DNA of 64,000 bases from Knoellia flava TL1 (GCF_000768675.1 NZ_AVPI01000056.1:1-64000); one strand, 5' to 3'; counted from the first letter of the stretch, positions 24,201-32,202 are shown. Program-made: numbers and translations. The notes: generated from the sequence alone by a model not told the origin.

Positions 24201-25054
24201 TCTCGCTCGACTTCCCGAAGCGTCGGCTCTCGTCCTTCACCTTCACCCAGGACTCGGCCAGTCATGCCACGAAGGCCCTCGTCTCGGTCGACGACGGCGA
24301 GCCGATCGAGGTCTCGCTCGAGAAGGGAACCTCGCGGATCACGCTTCCCGAGACGGTCGAGGCAGGCCGGGTGCGCATCCTGCTCACGGAGCGCACGGGC
24401 GTCGGGTTCGTCCGCGTCACCGACATCGGCCTGCCGCGCAAGGACACCGCACCCTCACCTCCCGAGGGCTGCGTCCAGGTCGGCACCGTCGACGGTCGCC
24501 CGCTCGAGGCCGACCTGCGCGAGGGCTTCCCCTACCTGTTGGACGGCAAGGCCGTCCCGTTCGAGGCGTGCGGCGCAGGTCTGGCCCTCGGGGAGGGGCG
24601 GCACCGGCTGGCGGGCATCCCCGCACTCGCGATCGACGACCTCCGGCTGAGCTCGGCGGGCACGCCACCGGCGCAGGTCGCGGCCCCGACCTTCGAGGTC
24701 GTCCGGCACGGCTCCGCGTCGATGGACCTCCGGCTCACCTCGGGGTGCTCCCCCTGCCTCGTCTCTTCGGGCCAGTCGTTCGACGACCGGTGGACCGCCT
24801 CGGTCCGGGGCGAGGACCTCGGCGCACCGCTCGTCGTCGACGGCTTCGCCGCCGGGTGGCGGGTCAACGCCGCCCCGGGCGACGTCGTCTCGATCTCGTT
24901 CGCACCCTCGCGCGTCGCGCTCGCAGCGTGGCTCGTGAGCGGTGCGGCGCTCCTCGGCTGCCTCGCGGTCCTGCTCCTCGGGTCGCGGCCGAGGTCCGAC
25001 GGGCCGAGGGCGGGGACCGCGCGGGCCCGTCGACGAAGGAGGGCGACCCGATGA
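21233..25054 (+). CDS. AftD-like (DUF3367) giant membrane glycosyltransferase, paralogue
   Basis: A 1273-residue protein. Residues 20-440 hold about eleven membrane helices with the GT-C acidic loop LTPDTKPEIFL (Asp-Thr-Lys, compare EDTKNDLYV in the AftD protein at 32199). The extracytoplasmic half has beta-rich modules resembling discoidin/carbohydrate-binding domains (DVTQAFDGDRTTGWRFG; PVVGEWISLDFP). A last helix lies near the C-terminus, followed by an Arg-rich tail. By family it should transfer a sugar, arabinofuranose in mycobacteria, from a polyprenyl donor to an envelope glycan. A Gly/Arg-rich loop (residues about 125-140) is unusual. GTG start; the stop overlaps the next gene (ATGA). 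Confidence 0.8.
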   Translation: MKSTRSRDPGARLASVPTETRVLALLAVVLAVVVFASDFGVLTPDTKPEIFLQPSQTAARFASAWLDTPNLGTSNYNTGVVPVAALFSLFELVGVPAWVIMRLWRIALLVTAAWGARLVVRELVSGGSGGRAGRGGRGGRGVGGVALGDSARAVAGVAAAVAYAANPYVVVGGGTTPTLLPYALLPWLVLCWLRGFRAPSWRWACAAALVLAGMSGLNAGVVPLLQLVVLVPVLVHALVVEGHRFAPVAWLVVRTGLVYAVLSAYWVVPAISALGVGTAIAEATESTEAINTVNSFPEVLRGLGMWTLYGADADGPFDPGRLSYVLGPVVILLTFAAPVLAGLGVRLSRSPARLFGATSVLVGALVMVGTFPNDDKSAWGRAVGAALESVPGLIAFRTTNKAGAVLELGLAVLVALAAAAIVPLLSHVTARWVAGWTAAALVAGAVAPAMSGDLFWVRMDVPSYWDEAADAVNARPGDSRVLMVPGTGVPAYSWGYTGPDEIGPSLFRRPFAFRSASPSGGEYAANLLAEVDRRLYQGTLPQGAVSTLAAYIGAGDVVGRYDVRGVGTTGARVEQQLAEDPGLAPGEAFGPAEVAHGAQAPAVVRPVVGDLPRTSAAVRPASGSLVVDGAGTALPSLQSAGLLEDRPGLLLAGALTDEQLAEALRDESRVVLTDSNGRREWSNHDPAVAGPLLPGSVDPEATRALFSTADQTVAVVRGSARVETRGQGLLFGPHAFGDVTQAFDGDRTTGWRFGNFGTGVGNAVVITPRSALAMPLVTLAPMQGGTSRITSVRLTAEVEGETVTKDVSFTEWNTFPVTTEVSERPVSRLTVEVTGVEGAGGSPVGFSEIVVPGVTVDRAASLPTRLPRRLAAAADAAGVDLAEVPIDVILRRSTGDADGLTTEEPRLEREFTLPDERRFEATGTVRLSGGVTDAEIDEFAGLSDDVVAQSSSRIFGNPNARAAMAFDDDGGDPDLSSAWVPNEPVVGEWISLDFPKRRLSSFTFTQDSASHATKALVSVDDGEPIEVSLEKGTSRITLPETVEAGRVRILLTERTGVGFVRVTDIGLPRKDTAPSPPEGCVQVGTVDGRPLEADLREGFPYLLDGKAVPFEACGAGLALGEGRHRLAGIPALAIDDLRLSSAGTPPAQVAAPTFEVVRHGSASMDLRLTSGCSPCLVSSGQSFDDRWTASVRGEDLGAPLVVDGFAAGWRVNAAPGDVVSISFAPSRVALAAWLVSGAALLGCLAVLLLGSRPRSDGPRAGTARARRRRRATR

Positions 25055-25428
25055 CGACGACGACGCCCCGGCCGACCCCGGGACGCTCCGCCGCGAGGCG
25101 AGCCTCGCCGTGGGAGGCGCCACTGTGGCTGCTCGCCGGCGCCGCCGTCTGGGCCACCGTCGGCTGGGTCGCCGCCGTGGCGGCCGTCCTGCTGCTCGTC
25201 GCAGACCGGCTCGTGTGGCCCGGCCGCCGCATCCTCGCCACGGCAGCGGCCGCGCTGGTCGTGGCGGTGCCGGTCGTGTGGTTCCTCGGGTCCTCGCTGC
25301 CGCTCTTCCCGCCGTCCGTGCGTCTCAACGACAACCTGCTCGCCCACCAGCTCGGTGGGCTCGCCGTCTGGACCCTCTTCCTCGCCGCCTGCGTCGAGGT
25401 CGTCCCCCGAGAAAGTGACATCGCATGA
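25051..25428 (+). CDS. Small four-helix membrane protein in the AftD-like operon
   Basis: A 125-residue protein with a Thr/Pro/Arg-rich N-terminus (residues 1-20), then hydrophobic segments at about 24-40, 42-52, 59-77 and 97-114, and a C-terminus with VEVVPRESDIA. I recognise no family. Its ATG overlaps the AftD-like stop and its stop overlaps the next ATG, so four genes (21233-26941) are translated as a chain. That arrangement suggests it is a partner or assembly factor of the glycosyltransferase; this is inference only. Confidence 0.75.
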   Translation: MTTTTPRPTPGRSAARRASPWEAPLWLLAGAAVWATVGWVAAVAAVLLLVADRLVWPGRRILATAAAALVVAVPVVWFLGSSLPLFPPSVRLNDNLLAHQLGGLAVWTLFLAACVEVVPRESDIA

Positions 25429-26204
25429 ACCCGTCCGACTCCCCGCAGGTGTGGGTCCTGAGGCTCGTCCGCGTCGCAGCTGCGGCGCTGCTCGGAGCCG
25501 CGATCCTCGTCTGGGTCACCCCGGTGAACTCGCTCGGCCGCAACCTCGTGCCCGTGGGCTGCGGGTCGCCGGCCACGCCGACGACCGACGAGCTCGCGGA
25601 CTTCGTCTGCCGTGACTTCATCGGCGGTGCCAAGGTCGTCGCCGTGTGCCTCGCGGTCGCCGCGGGGGTGCTGCTCCTCCTGAGCGAGCTCGTCCTGCCC
25701 CGGCTGCGTGGCGCCGCATGGCTGCCCGGCACGGCGATCGCGGCGCTCGTCGCGGTGCCGGCGATCACCCTCGCGGTGGGTTCGCTCTTCGCGATCATCG
25801 CCGGCTCGGGCGCCGACGGCACGCTCATCCGGTGCGGCACTCCGCTGGCGCCGGCGAACGACGTCATCTCGAAGAGCCTCTGCGGCCAGCTCGCCGACCG
25901 CGACAAGACGCTCGCGATCGGGGTCATGGCGCTGTCGGTCCTCGCGATGGTCGGCGCCGGCTACGTCTCGGCCGCCATCGGCCCCCGTCGGTCGAGGACC
26001 GAGGACGACGTCGAGGCGGTCCCGTCCGCGACCGATGCGACCGCGACCGGTGCGACCGCGAGCGGGGAGCCAGCGCCGGAACGGGACGGGACGGCATACG
26101 CTCCGACCGGCGACCCGACGACGCCGGGTGCGCCGGCGGAGCCCCCGCATGGGTCCGGCGGCCCGACCACGATCCACGGCAGGCACGAGAAGGACGGCTC
26201 ATGA
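25425..26204 (+). CDS. Membrane protein with duplicated Cys-containing extracytoplasmic loops, unknown function
   Basis: A 259-residue protein with four helices arranged as two helix-loop-helix units. Each loop has a related pattern: VGCGSPATPTTDE...VCRDF in the first, IRCGTPLAPANDV...LCGQL in the second. The protein therefore looks like an internal duplication with one probable disulfide per loop. The last 75 residues are a cytosolic, low-complexity Ala/Thr/Pro/Gly tail. It is coupled by ATGA overlaps to the small membrane protein before it and the methyltransferase after it. No known family recognised. Confidence 0.75.
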   Translation: MNPSDSPQVWVLRLVRVAAAALLGAAILVWVTPVNSLGRNLVPVGCGSPATPTTDELADFVCRDFIGGAKVVAVCLAVAAGVLLLLSELVLPRLRGAAWLPGTAIAALVAVPAITLAVGSLFAIIAGSGADGTLIRCGTPLAPANDVISKSLCGQLADRDKTLAIGVMALSVLAMVGAGYVSAAIGPRRSRTEDDVEAVPSATDATATGATASGEPAPERDGTAYAPTGDPTTPGAPAEPPHGSGGPTTIHGRHEKDGS

Positions 26205-26941
26205 GCTTCGAGGAGTACTACCGGGGCAACGTCACCTACATCTCGCGTGTCGACCCGCGCCTCGCTCGGATCATCGAGCTCGTCACCGGGCTGCGACCGC
26301 GCTCGCTGCTCGACATCGGCTGCGGCCGTGGGTTCCTCCTCGACCGGCTGGCCGACGCGGGGCTCACCGGGCTCACGGGGATGGACGTCTACGACGACGT
26401 CGAGAGCGACCGGTTCGGCTACGCCCGCGGGGACGTGACGCAGCGCCTGCCCTTCGAGGACGCCTCGTTCGAGTGCGTCGTCGCGGGGGAGATCATCGAG
26501 CACGTGCCCGACCCCGACCACTTCCTGCGCGAGATCCGCCGGGTCCTGGTCCCCGGCGGCACCCTCGTCGTCTCGACGCCCAACATGGTCTCGTGGGCCA
26601 ACCGCGTCCTCGTCCCCTTCGGCGTGCAGCCGCTCGGGACGGAGACGAGCAGCGAGGTCGCCCTCGGCCGCCGGCACCGCGTCCTCGGGCAGGGCAACCA
26701 GGTCCAGGGCCACCTCAAGGTCTTCACCTTCCGGGCGCTCACCGAGATCCTCGAGCGCTATGGCTACACGGTGCGCCGGCGCGAGGGGGTCCCCGCCTTC
26801 TTCCCGAAGCCGATCGACCGCTTCGACCGGTTCGTGTCGCGCACGGCCCTGCCGCTCGCCTCGGGGTTGCTCTACGTCGCCACCGCACCGGAGGGGGAGT
26901 GGCCGACCCCGCCTGCGGGCAGGCGGCACGAGGGCTGCTGA
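26201..26941 (+). CDS. Class I SAM-dependent methyltransferase
   Basis: A 246-residue methyltransferase with motif I LLDIGCGRGFLLD, motif II FECVVAGEIIEHVPD and motif III LVPGGTLVVSTPN. The pattern of conserved segments (TPNMVSWANR; GHLKVFTF) is that of methyltransferases often found in polysaccharide clusters. It is the last gene of the coupled operon starting at 21233, so it may methylate the glycan or its lipid-linked precursor. The ATG overlaps the previous stop by 4 bp. Confidence 0.87.
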   Translation: MSFEEYYRGNVTYISRVDPRLARIIELVTGLRPRSLLDIGCGRGFLLDRLADAGLTGLTGMDVYDDVESDRFGYARGDVTQRLPFEDASFECVVAGEIIEHVPDPDHFLREIRRVLVPGGTLVVSTPNMVSWANRVLVPFGVQPLGTETSSEVALGRRHRVLGQGNQVQGHLKVFTFRALTEILERYGYTVRRREGVPAFFPKPIDRFDRFVSRTALPLASGLLYVATAPEGEWPTPPAGRRHEGC

Positions 26942-26982
26942 GCTGCCGCCGACGACCGGCGTCCGCCGACGAGCCGCGTCCG

Positions 26983-28191
26983 TCAGCGCTGGCTGAGCGG
27001 GACGCCCTTGCTCCACGCGATGGCCGGCCGCTCGACGAAGTGGTAGGTGAGGGCGCCGAGCGGGATGGCCACGGCGAGGAGGATCCCCAGCCAGATGACG
27101 AGCCCGCCCACACCGGGCTGGATCGACAGCTCGTTGGCGATGAGCAGCATCGCGGGCATGTGCCAGAGGTAGATGCCGTAGGACCAGCGACCCGTGGCGA
27201 CGAGCCAGCGCATCGAGAAGAAGCGGTTGAGGATCGAGTCGTCCTTGCCGACGGCCACCCCGACGAGCAGCACGAGCGCGAGCAGCGTGCAGGCCGCGGT
27301 CCGGATCGTCACCTCGGTGAACGTCGCCGGCTGGAAGGTCCACGGTCCGCCCAGCTGCGAGTTGCCGACGAGGCCGAGGACGACAGCGACGACGACGACG
27401 AGCCACTGGTGCGAGGCGAACCAGCGCAGCGACCGCATGCTCCCGAGGCCGTGGTGCTCGACGATCATGAGGTGCGCGACGAGGGCGCCGAGCATGAAGC
27501 AGATGATGAACGCCGGCAGCCAGAGCGGGAAGGTGATCATCTGTCCGAAGTCCTCGACCCGGAAGAAGATGTGGTACCTCCACGCCGCCGCCACGAGGAA
27601 GGCCACGACGACCGCGGCGATCATGGGCCGGACGGGGTGCGACAGCCCGCGCACCCGTGACGCGGTCGCGACGGCGACGGCGATGAGCGGCACTGCGACG
27701 TACCACGAGAGCTCGGTCCCGAGGCTCCACGTGTGCTCCATGCCGTGGCGCAGCCCGTCGGAGCTGAACGTGTTCGTCAGGGTGAGGGCGCGGAACCAGC
27801 CGTCGGCCTCGAGGGGCCGAGAGCCGGGCAGGACGAGGGCGGTGACGACGAGGACGACGAGGTAGGCCGGGAAGATGCGCCACACGCGCCGCCGCGCGAA
27901 GGTCGACACCGACGGCTTGTCGGAGACGCCGACGATCCATCGCGACCACGGCTGGATGAGCAGGAAGCCGGAGAGGACGAAGAGCGCGATCGGGCCGTAG
28001 CCGTGGAGGCCGAGCCAGGGGAAGGTCGTGAGCCCGGACCCGTGGACGAGGACGACGATGAGCGCCGCGAACCCGCGGAGCCCGGTGAGTCCGTCGACGT
28101 GGCCGGCTGCCCCGGAGCGCCGCCGACCGGCGCGGGTCCCGGAGGATGCGTCGGCGAGGATCTCGGGACTCGTGGCGGCCACGGGCGCCAT
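26983..28191 (-). CDS. Acyltransferase_3 (OafA/YrhL-type) membrane acyltransferase
   Basis: A 402-residue protein with about ten helices. It begins with the acyltransferase_3 signature DGLTGLRGFAALIVVLVHGSG (conserved His) followed by LFVLSGFLL and RRRVWRIFPAYLVV. Such enzymes O-acylate extracytoplasmic sugars. It lacks the SGNH domain found in some relatives. From memory, mycobacterial Rv0228 is an acyltransferase in an equivalent gene neighbourhood. It is divergent from the GT-C-like gene at 28239. Confidence 0.92.
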   Translation of the reverse strand: MAPVAATSPEILADASSGTRAGRRRSGAAGHVDGLTGLRGFAALIVVLVHGSGLTTFPWLGLHGYGPIALFVLSGFLLIQPWSRWIVGVSDKPSVSTFARRRVWRIFPAYLVVLVVTALVLPGSRPLEADGWFRALTLTNTFSSDGLRHGMEHTWSLGTELSWYVAVPLIAVAVATASRVRGLSHPVRPMIAAVVVAFLVAAAWRYHIFFRVEDFGQMITFPLWLPAFIICFMLGALVAHLMIVEHHGLGSMRSLRWFASHQWLVVVVAVVLGLVGNSQLGGPWTFQPATFTEVTIRTAACTLLALVLLVGVAVGKDDSILNRFFSMRWLVATGRWSYGIYLWHMPAMLLIANELSIQPGVGGLVIWLGILLAVAIPLGALTYHFVERPAIAWSKGVPLSQR

Positions 28192-28238
28192 TCAAACATG
28201 CACGACGGTGGCTCGTCCTGCCTCTAGGCTTCGTCGTC

Positions 28239-30008
28239 ATGACCTCGCGCCGGTGGGACGTGCCGTCCCCGCGCGTGGTGGTGCCGGTGGTCGTGGCGGT
28301 GGTCCAGGCGCTGCTCGTCCTCGGTCCCGCGCTCGGCGGTGGCGTGGCCGTCACGCACGACATGGCGTGGTCGCCCGACCCGCGCTGGACGCCGTTCGTC
28401 CTCGGGCTCGACACCCCCGCCCCGCGCGCCGTGCCCAGCGACGCCGTCGTCGTCCTCCTCGGCAAGGTCGTCGGGGCCTCGCTCGCCCAGCACCTCGTGC
28501 TCCTCACGATCCTCGTCGGGCTCGCGCTCGGGACCTGCGCGCTGCTCGACGAGCTCCTGCCGCGCGTGGGTGTCGCAGGGCTCGTCGCCGCCGCCGTCGC
28601 CGCCGTCTGGAACCCCTTCGTCTCCGAGCGCCTCGCGGTCGGCCAGTGGGCCGTCGTCCTCGGTCTCGCCGCGCTGCCGTGGGGGATGCGCGCGGCCCTG
28701 CGCGTGGTCCGGCACGGCACGAGCCCGTATGCCGTCGCGCCCGCCCTCGTGTGCGCGGCCGTCGGCGGTGGCAACTCCCTTCTCCTCGTCGGCGGAACGG
28801 TGCTGGCCGTGCTCGTGTCGGGTGCGGTGGTGGTTCGGTCCCGCAGGGTCCTCGCCGCCGCTGGGGCCGCGGTCGTCATGTGCCTCGGGCTGGCCGCCGC
28901 GTGGGCGCTGCCGGCGCTGACGGCGTCGCCGGTGGCGGACACGGCCGGGGTGCGGGCCTTCGCCCCCGTCGCCGACGGTCCGCTCGGTGTCGTCGTGTCG
29001 CTCCTCGGTGGCGGCGGGTTCTGGAACACCGGCGCGCACCCCGAACCCCGTGCCCAGGTCCTCATCGCCCTCACCTCCGCGCTGCTCGCCACCGCGGGGG
29101 TCGCCGCCGCAGTGGTCGTGGGGTGGCGTGGCCGTGGCCGGCCGGGGGTGCTGCTCGCGGTCCCGGTCGTCGTCTGCTGGGCGCTGCTCCTGCTCAGCCT
29201 CGGCGGTCCGGCCGAGGGTGTGTGGGAGGCCGTCGTGACACGGCTGCCCGGCGGCGGCCTGCTCCGCGACAGCCAGAAGCTTCTCGCCGTCTGGGTCGTC
29301 CTTGCCGCGACCGGGCTCGGTGTCCTCACCGACCGCGCGGTGCGGCTCGTGCCGGCCGGGCTCGTCGGACCCGTGCTCGGGCTCCTCGTCGGGCTCCCGC
29401 TCGTCCTCTCGCCGCAGCTCGTCTGGGGGATCGGGGGTCGCCTCGACGCCGTGACCGTGCCCGACGACTACCGGGCCGGCCTCTCCGAGGTCTCGACCCT
29501 GCCGCCCGGAGACGTGGGGCTCCTGCCCTGGAGCCAGTACCGCCGCTACGCGTGGAACGACAGCCGGGTCTCGCTCACCCTCGCCCCCCGGATGGTCGAC
29601 CGGGTCGTCCTCTTCGACGACTCGCTCCCGCTCCGCTCGGGCACGGTGGCGGGGGAGAGCCCGCGGGCGGCGGCCGTCTCGGAGCGCATCCGTGACGGGG
29701 TCGCTCCCGTGCAGGCGCTCGCGGTCGAGGGTGTCCGCTATGTCGCCGCAGAGCTCGGCGGAGCGCAGGACGTCGACACGCAGGCGCTGCGCGCGTCGGG
29801 GCGGGTCGTCGTCGACCGGCCGTCGCTCCTCGTCGTCGACACCGGCTCGACGACGGGACCGGGGGTGCCGGAGGCGACGGAGCCCAGCGGCGCCGTCCTC
29901 GTGGGCTGGGGCGTGACGCTTCTCACGGCCCTGCTACTCGTGGCACGCCGCGCCGCGCCCGAGATCGCCAGGAAGTTACCGACCGGTCTGCTACGCTCGC
30001 GCCCATGA
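28239..30008 (+). CDS. GT-C-like polytopic membrane protein (Rv0226c-like)
   Basis: A 589-residue protein with about ten helices in residues 1-415 and an extracytoplasmic domain to about 560, then a final helix and a basic C-terminus. A conserved patch WNPFVSERLAVGQWAVVLGLAALPW in the cytosol-facing part and THDMAW in the first loop resemble GT-C glycosyltransferase-like proteins of mycobacterial envelope clusters. I think it corresponds to Rv0226c, which lies beside a GT4 and a methyltransferase gene as here. The ATG is leaderless (TAGGCT, 28225-28230). Its last codons include rare TTA and CTA leucines, inside a promoter for the next gene. Confidence 0.75.
   Translation: MTSRRWDVPSPRVVVPVVVAVVQALLVLGPALGGGVAVTHDMAWSPDPRWTPFVLGLDTPAPRAVPSDAVVVLLGKVVGASLAQHLVLLTILVGLALGTCALLDELLPRVGVAGLVAAAVAAVWNPFVSERLAVGQWAVVLGLAALPWGMRAALRVVRHGTSPYAVAPALVCAAVGGGNSLLLVGGTVLAVLVSGAVVVRSRRVLAAAGAAVVMCLGLAAAWALPALTASPVADTAGVRAFAPVADGPLGVVVSLLGGGGFWNTGAHPEPRAQVLIALTSALLATAGVAAAVVVGWRGRGRPGVLLAVPVVVCWALLLLSLGGPAEGVWEAVVTRLPGGGLLRDSQKLLAVWVVLAATGLGVLTDRAVRLVPAGLVGPVLGLLVGLPLVLSPQLVWGIGGRLDAVTVPDDYRAGLSEVSTLPPGDVGLLPWSQYRRYAWNDSRVSLTLAPRMVDRVVLFDDSLPLRSGTVAGESPRAAAVSERIRDGVAPVQALAVEGVRYVAAELGGAQDVDTQALRASGRVVVDRPSLLVVDTGSTTGPGVPEATEPSGAVLVGWGVTLLTALLLVARRAAPEIARKLPTGLLRSRP
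29977..29988. promoter_or_regulatory. TACC-N4-GGT inverted repeat and promoter inside the 3' end of the GT-C-like gene
   Basis: TACCGACCGGTC lies 3 nt upstream of a TACGCT -10 hexamer (29992-29997), which itself ends 7 nt before the ATG of the small gene at 30005. It resembles the elements at 21202 and 37432. The host reading frame uses the rare codon TTA at this place, consistent with sequence constraint from the site. Confidence 0.4.
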
Positions 30009-30151
30009 CGCCTGCTCTCGCTGCGATCGGATCGGTCATCACCGGCGCGGTCCTCGCCCTCTTCACCATCATCGGTGGAGTCTCGGCCATCTCGCCCGAC
30101 GCCAACGCGCCCGCCAAGAGCGAGGCTGTCGTCATCTACGACGCCCCGTGA
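30005..30151 (+). CDS. DUF2613-like 48-residue membrane/secreted protein
   Basis: A 48-residue protein: a hydrophobic helix (about residues 4-27, LAAIGSVITGAVLALFTIIG) and a short extracytoplasmic tail ending in SEAVVIYDAP. Size and composition match the DUF2613 family, whose mycobacterial member Rv0236A sits next to aftD (Rv0236c). The ATG overlaps the upstream stop (ATGA) and also has its own -10 (TACGCT). A strong hairpin terminator follows. Presence next to GT-C and AftD genes supports a role with those enzymes, so far undefined. Confidence 0.75.
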   Translation: MTPALAAIGSVITGAVLALFTIIGGVSAISPDANAPAKSEAVVIYDAP

Positions 30152-30178
30152 CGCGGCTCGGCCTCGCGCCGACATCCT

Positions 30179-30211
30179 GAAGCCCCGATGCGGACCGCCG
30201 CACGGGGCTTC
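30179..30211 (+). terminator. Hairpin terminator after the DUF2613-like gene
   Basis: GAAGCCCCG (30179-30187) pairs with CGGGGCTTC (30203-30211). An inner stem TGCGG/CCGCA closes on an ACCG loop. Two T residues and GC-rich sequence follow. It lies 27 bp after the stop and before the convergent glycosyltransferase gene, so it could serve both strands. Confidence 0.75.
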
Positions 30212-30273
30212 TTCGCGCGCCCGTGCGCCGCGGAGCCGGCGCGTGAGGCCGGCGAGGGCTCGCACGGCTCGGG

Positions 30274-31386
30274 TCAGGCGCGGTGCTCGTCGACCGTGCG
30301 CCGGAGCAGCTGCTCCCACCGGTCGACCGTCTCGTCCCAGTGGAACTGGCGCACCCAGGTCGCGACCTCGGCGCTCATCCGTGCCCGTAGCTCGTCGTCG
30401 TCGAGGAGTGAGCGCATCGCCGCGGTGAACTCCTCCTGGCCGCCGTCGACGAGCAGGCCGGTGCGGTCGTGGACGATCGAGTCGGTCGGACCGCCCGCCT
30501 CGGCGAACGCGACCGTCGGAGTGCCGTGGACCCCGGCCTCGACGACGACGAGGCCCCAGCCCTCCTTGAGGCTGGGCATGACGTGCACCCACGCCCGGGC
30601 GAGCAGGTCGTGCTTCTCCGCCTCGGACACGTGGCCGTGGAAGGTCACGTGCTTCTCGATGCCGAGGTCGCGGGCCTCCTGCTCGAGGTGGGGGAGCGAC
30701 CAGCCAGACCCGACGACGTCGAGGGTGATGTCGGGGTGCTCGTGGGCGAACTCGGCGACCGCCCGCATGGCGATCTCGACCCGCTTCTGCGGCACGAGGC
30801 GGCCGAGGACGACGACTGACGGGTTGAGCGAGCGGGGCGTGTCGTCGAGGGGTACGGCGTCGGTGCCGTTGTGGATGACCTCGATGCGCTCGGCGTCGAT
30901 GCCGAGGCCCACGAGCTCGCGCCGGGTCGAGTCGCTCACCGCGACATAGGGCGTGCGGCGGTAGACGACCGGGGCGAGCCTCGACTCCAGCCACCAGCCG
31001 GCGTGGCTCAGGCGCGGTCCGAAGAGCACCGGCCACTGCTCCTTGTGCACGTGGTGGACGAGGTTGACGACGGGGCGGCGCGAGGTGAGCGGGCTGAGGT
31101 AGGGCACGCCGTTCTGCACATCGATGACGACGTCGACGTCGTAGCGCCGGACGAGGTGCGCGACCACCGAGCGCGCATAGATGTCGAAGCGCCCGCCGCG
31201 GCGGATGTAGTGGATGCCATCGACGACCTCGTCCGGCAGCCCGCCGGGGTAGCCGGCGGTCCGGAAGATGACGTGGTGACCCTTCGCCGCCAGGCCCCGG
31301 GCGACGGTGACGAGGTACTTCTCGGCTCCGCCGGCCTCGGGGTGGTCCATGTCGCGCCAGTTGAGCATGAGGATGCTCAGGGTCAC
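30274..31386 (-). CDS. GT4-family glycosyltransferase (Rv0225-like)
   Basis: A 370-residue cytosolic GT-B enzyme. The N-terminal acceptor domain has HPEAGGAEKYLVTVA (the GGxE motif). The C-terminal nucleotide-sugar domain contains VVLGRLVPQKR, DVVGSGWSLPHLE and the EX7E motif EGWGLVVVEAG. It probably adds a sugar to a lipid or glycan acceptor. GTG at 31386 is chosen because GAGGTGA lies 6-8 nt upstream; earlier in-frame starts lack one. Divergent from the methyltransferase at 31468, the same pairing as Rv0225/Rv0224c in M. tuberculosis. Confidence 0.92.
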   Translation of the reverse strand: MTLSILMLNWRDMDHPEAGGAEKYLVTVARGLAAKGHHVIFRTAGYPGGLPDEVVDGIHYIRRGGRFDIYARSVVAHLVRRYDVDVVIDVQNGVPYLSPLTSRRPVVNLVHHVHKEQWPVLFGPRLSHAGWWLESRLAPVVYRRTPYVAVSDSTRRELVGLGIDAERIEVIHNGTDAVPLDDTPRSLNPSVVVLGRLVPQKRVEIAMRAVAEFAHEHPDITLDVVGSGWSLPHLEQEARDLGIEKHVTFHGHVSEAEKHDLLARAWVHVMPSLKEGWGLVVVEAGVHGTPTVAFAEAGGPTDSIVHDRTGLLVDGGQEEFTAAMRSLLDDDELRARMSAEVATWVRQFHWDETVDRWEQLLRRTVDEHRA

Positions 31387-31467
31387 GGGTCTCACCTCGA
31401 TCTCAGCCGTCCAACGCGGGTCATGGGTCACAGCGGACACCCGACCGGGGATGGTTAGATTCCCGTC

Positions 31468-32202
31468 ATGCGACGCGCGCCGACCAAAAGGTACCGGACA
31501 GTAGCCAGGTCGGTGAACCTCTTCCGCTCGTTCCTCGTGGAGCAGACGGACCCAGAACGGTTCTACACCGACGTCGCCGACGACACCATCACCCTCATCA
31601 CCCGTCACGAGCCGCTCGAGGGCCGGACGGTGCTCGACGTGGGGGCGGGGCAGGAGCAGTTCGGCCGCCGCTTCGTCGAGCGCGGTGCCCGCTACGTCGC
31701 GGTCGACCTCGAGCGCGAGTCGCTCAACCCGGGCCCCGGCAACGGCGCCGTCGTCGGGCGCGGCGAGAACCTGCCCTTCCCCGACGGGTTCGCCGACATC
31801 GTCATGTCCAACAACGTCATGGAGCACGTGACGCAGCCGGGCATCCTCGCCGACGAGATGCTCCGCGTCACCCGCCCCGGCGGCCTCGTCTTCATCTCCT
31901 ACACCGCGTGGGCCTCGCCGTGGGGCGGCCACGAGACCTCGCCGTGGCACCTGCTCGGCGGTGACTTCGCGCGGCGTCGCTACGAACGCGTCCACGGACG
32001 CCCGCCCAAGAACCGCTTCGGCGAGACGATGCACGCAGCCACCGTCGCAGGGGGCCTCAACTGGGCCCGGCGGCAGACCGGCGCGCACCTCGTCGAGGCC
32101 GCACCGCGCTACCACCCCGACTGGGCCGACCCGCTGCTCATGGTCCCCGGGCTGCGTGAGGTGCTCAGCTGGAACCTCATGCTCGTGCTCCGGCGCACGT
32201 GA
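31468..32202 (+). CDS. SAM-dependent methyltransferase (Rv0224c-like)
   Basis: A 244-residue methyltransferase with motif I VLDVGAGQEQFG, DLERESLNPG, motif II ADIVMSNNVMEHV and motif III TRPGGLVFISYTAW. The segment GGHETSPWHLLGG is characteristic of the group encoded beside aftD-type genes. It is leaderless (TAGATT, 31456-31461; ATG 31468) and its stop overlaps the aftD start by 4 bp, so methyltransferase and AftD are made together. The substrate is probably a glycan or lipid intermediate. Confidence 0.88.
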   Translation: MRRAPTKRYRTVARSVNLFRSFLVEQTDPERFYTDVADDTITLITRHEPLEGRTVLDVGAGQEQFGRRFVERGARYVAVDLERESLNPGPGNGAVVGRGENLPFPDGFADIVMSNNVMEHVTQPGILADEMLRVTRPGGLVFISYTAWASPWGGHETSPWHLLGGDFARRRYERVHGRPPKNRFGETMHAATVAGGLNWARRQTGAHLVEAAPRYHPDWADPLLMVPGLREVLSWNLMLVLRRT

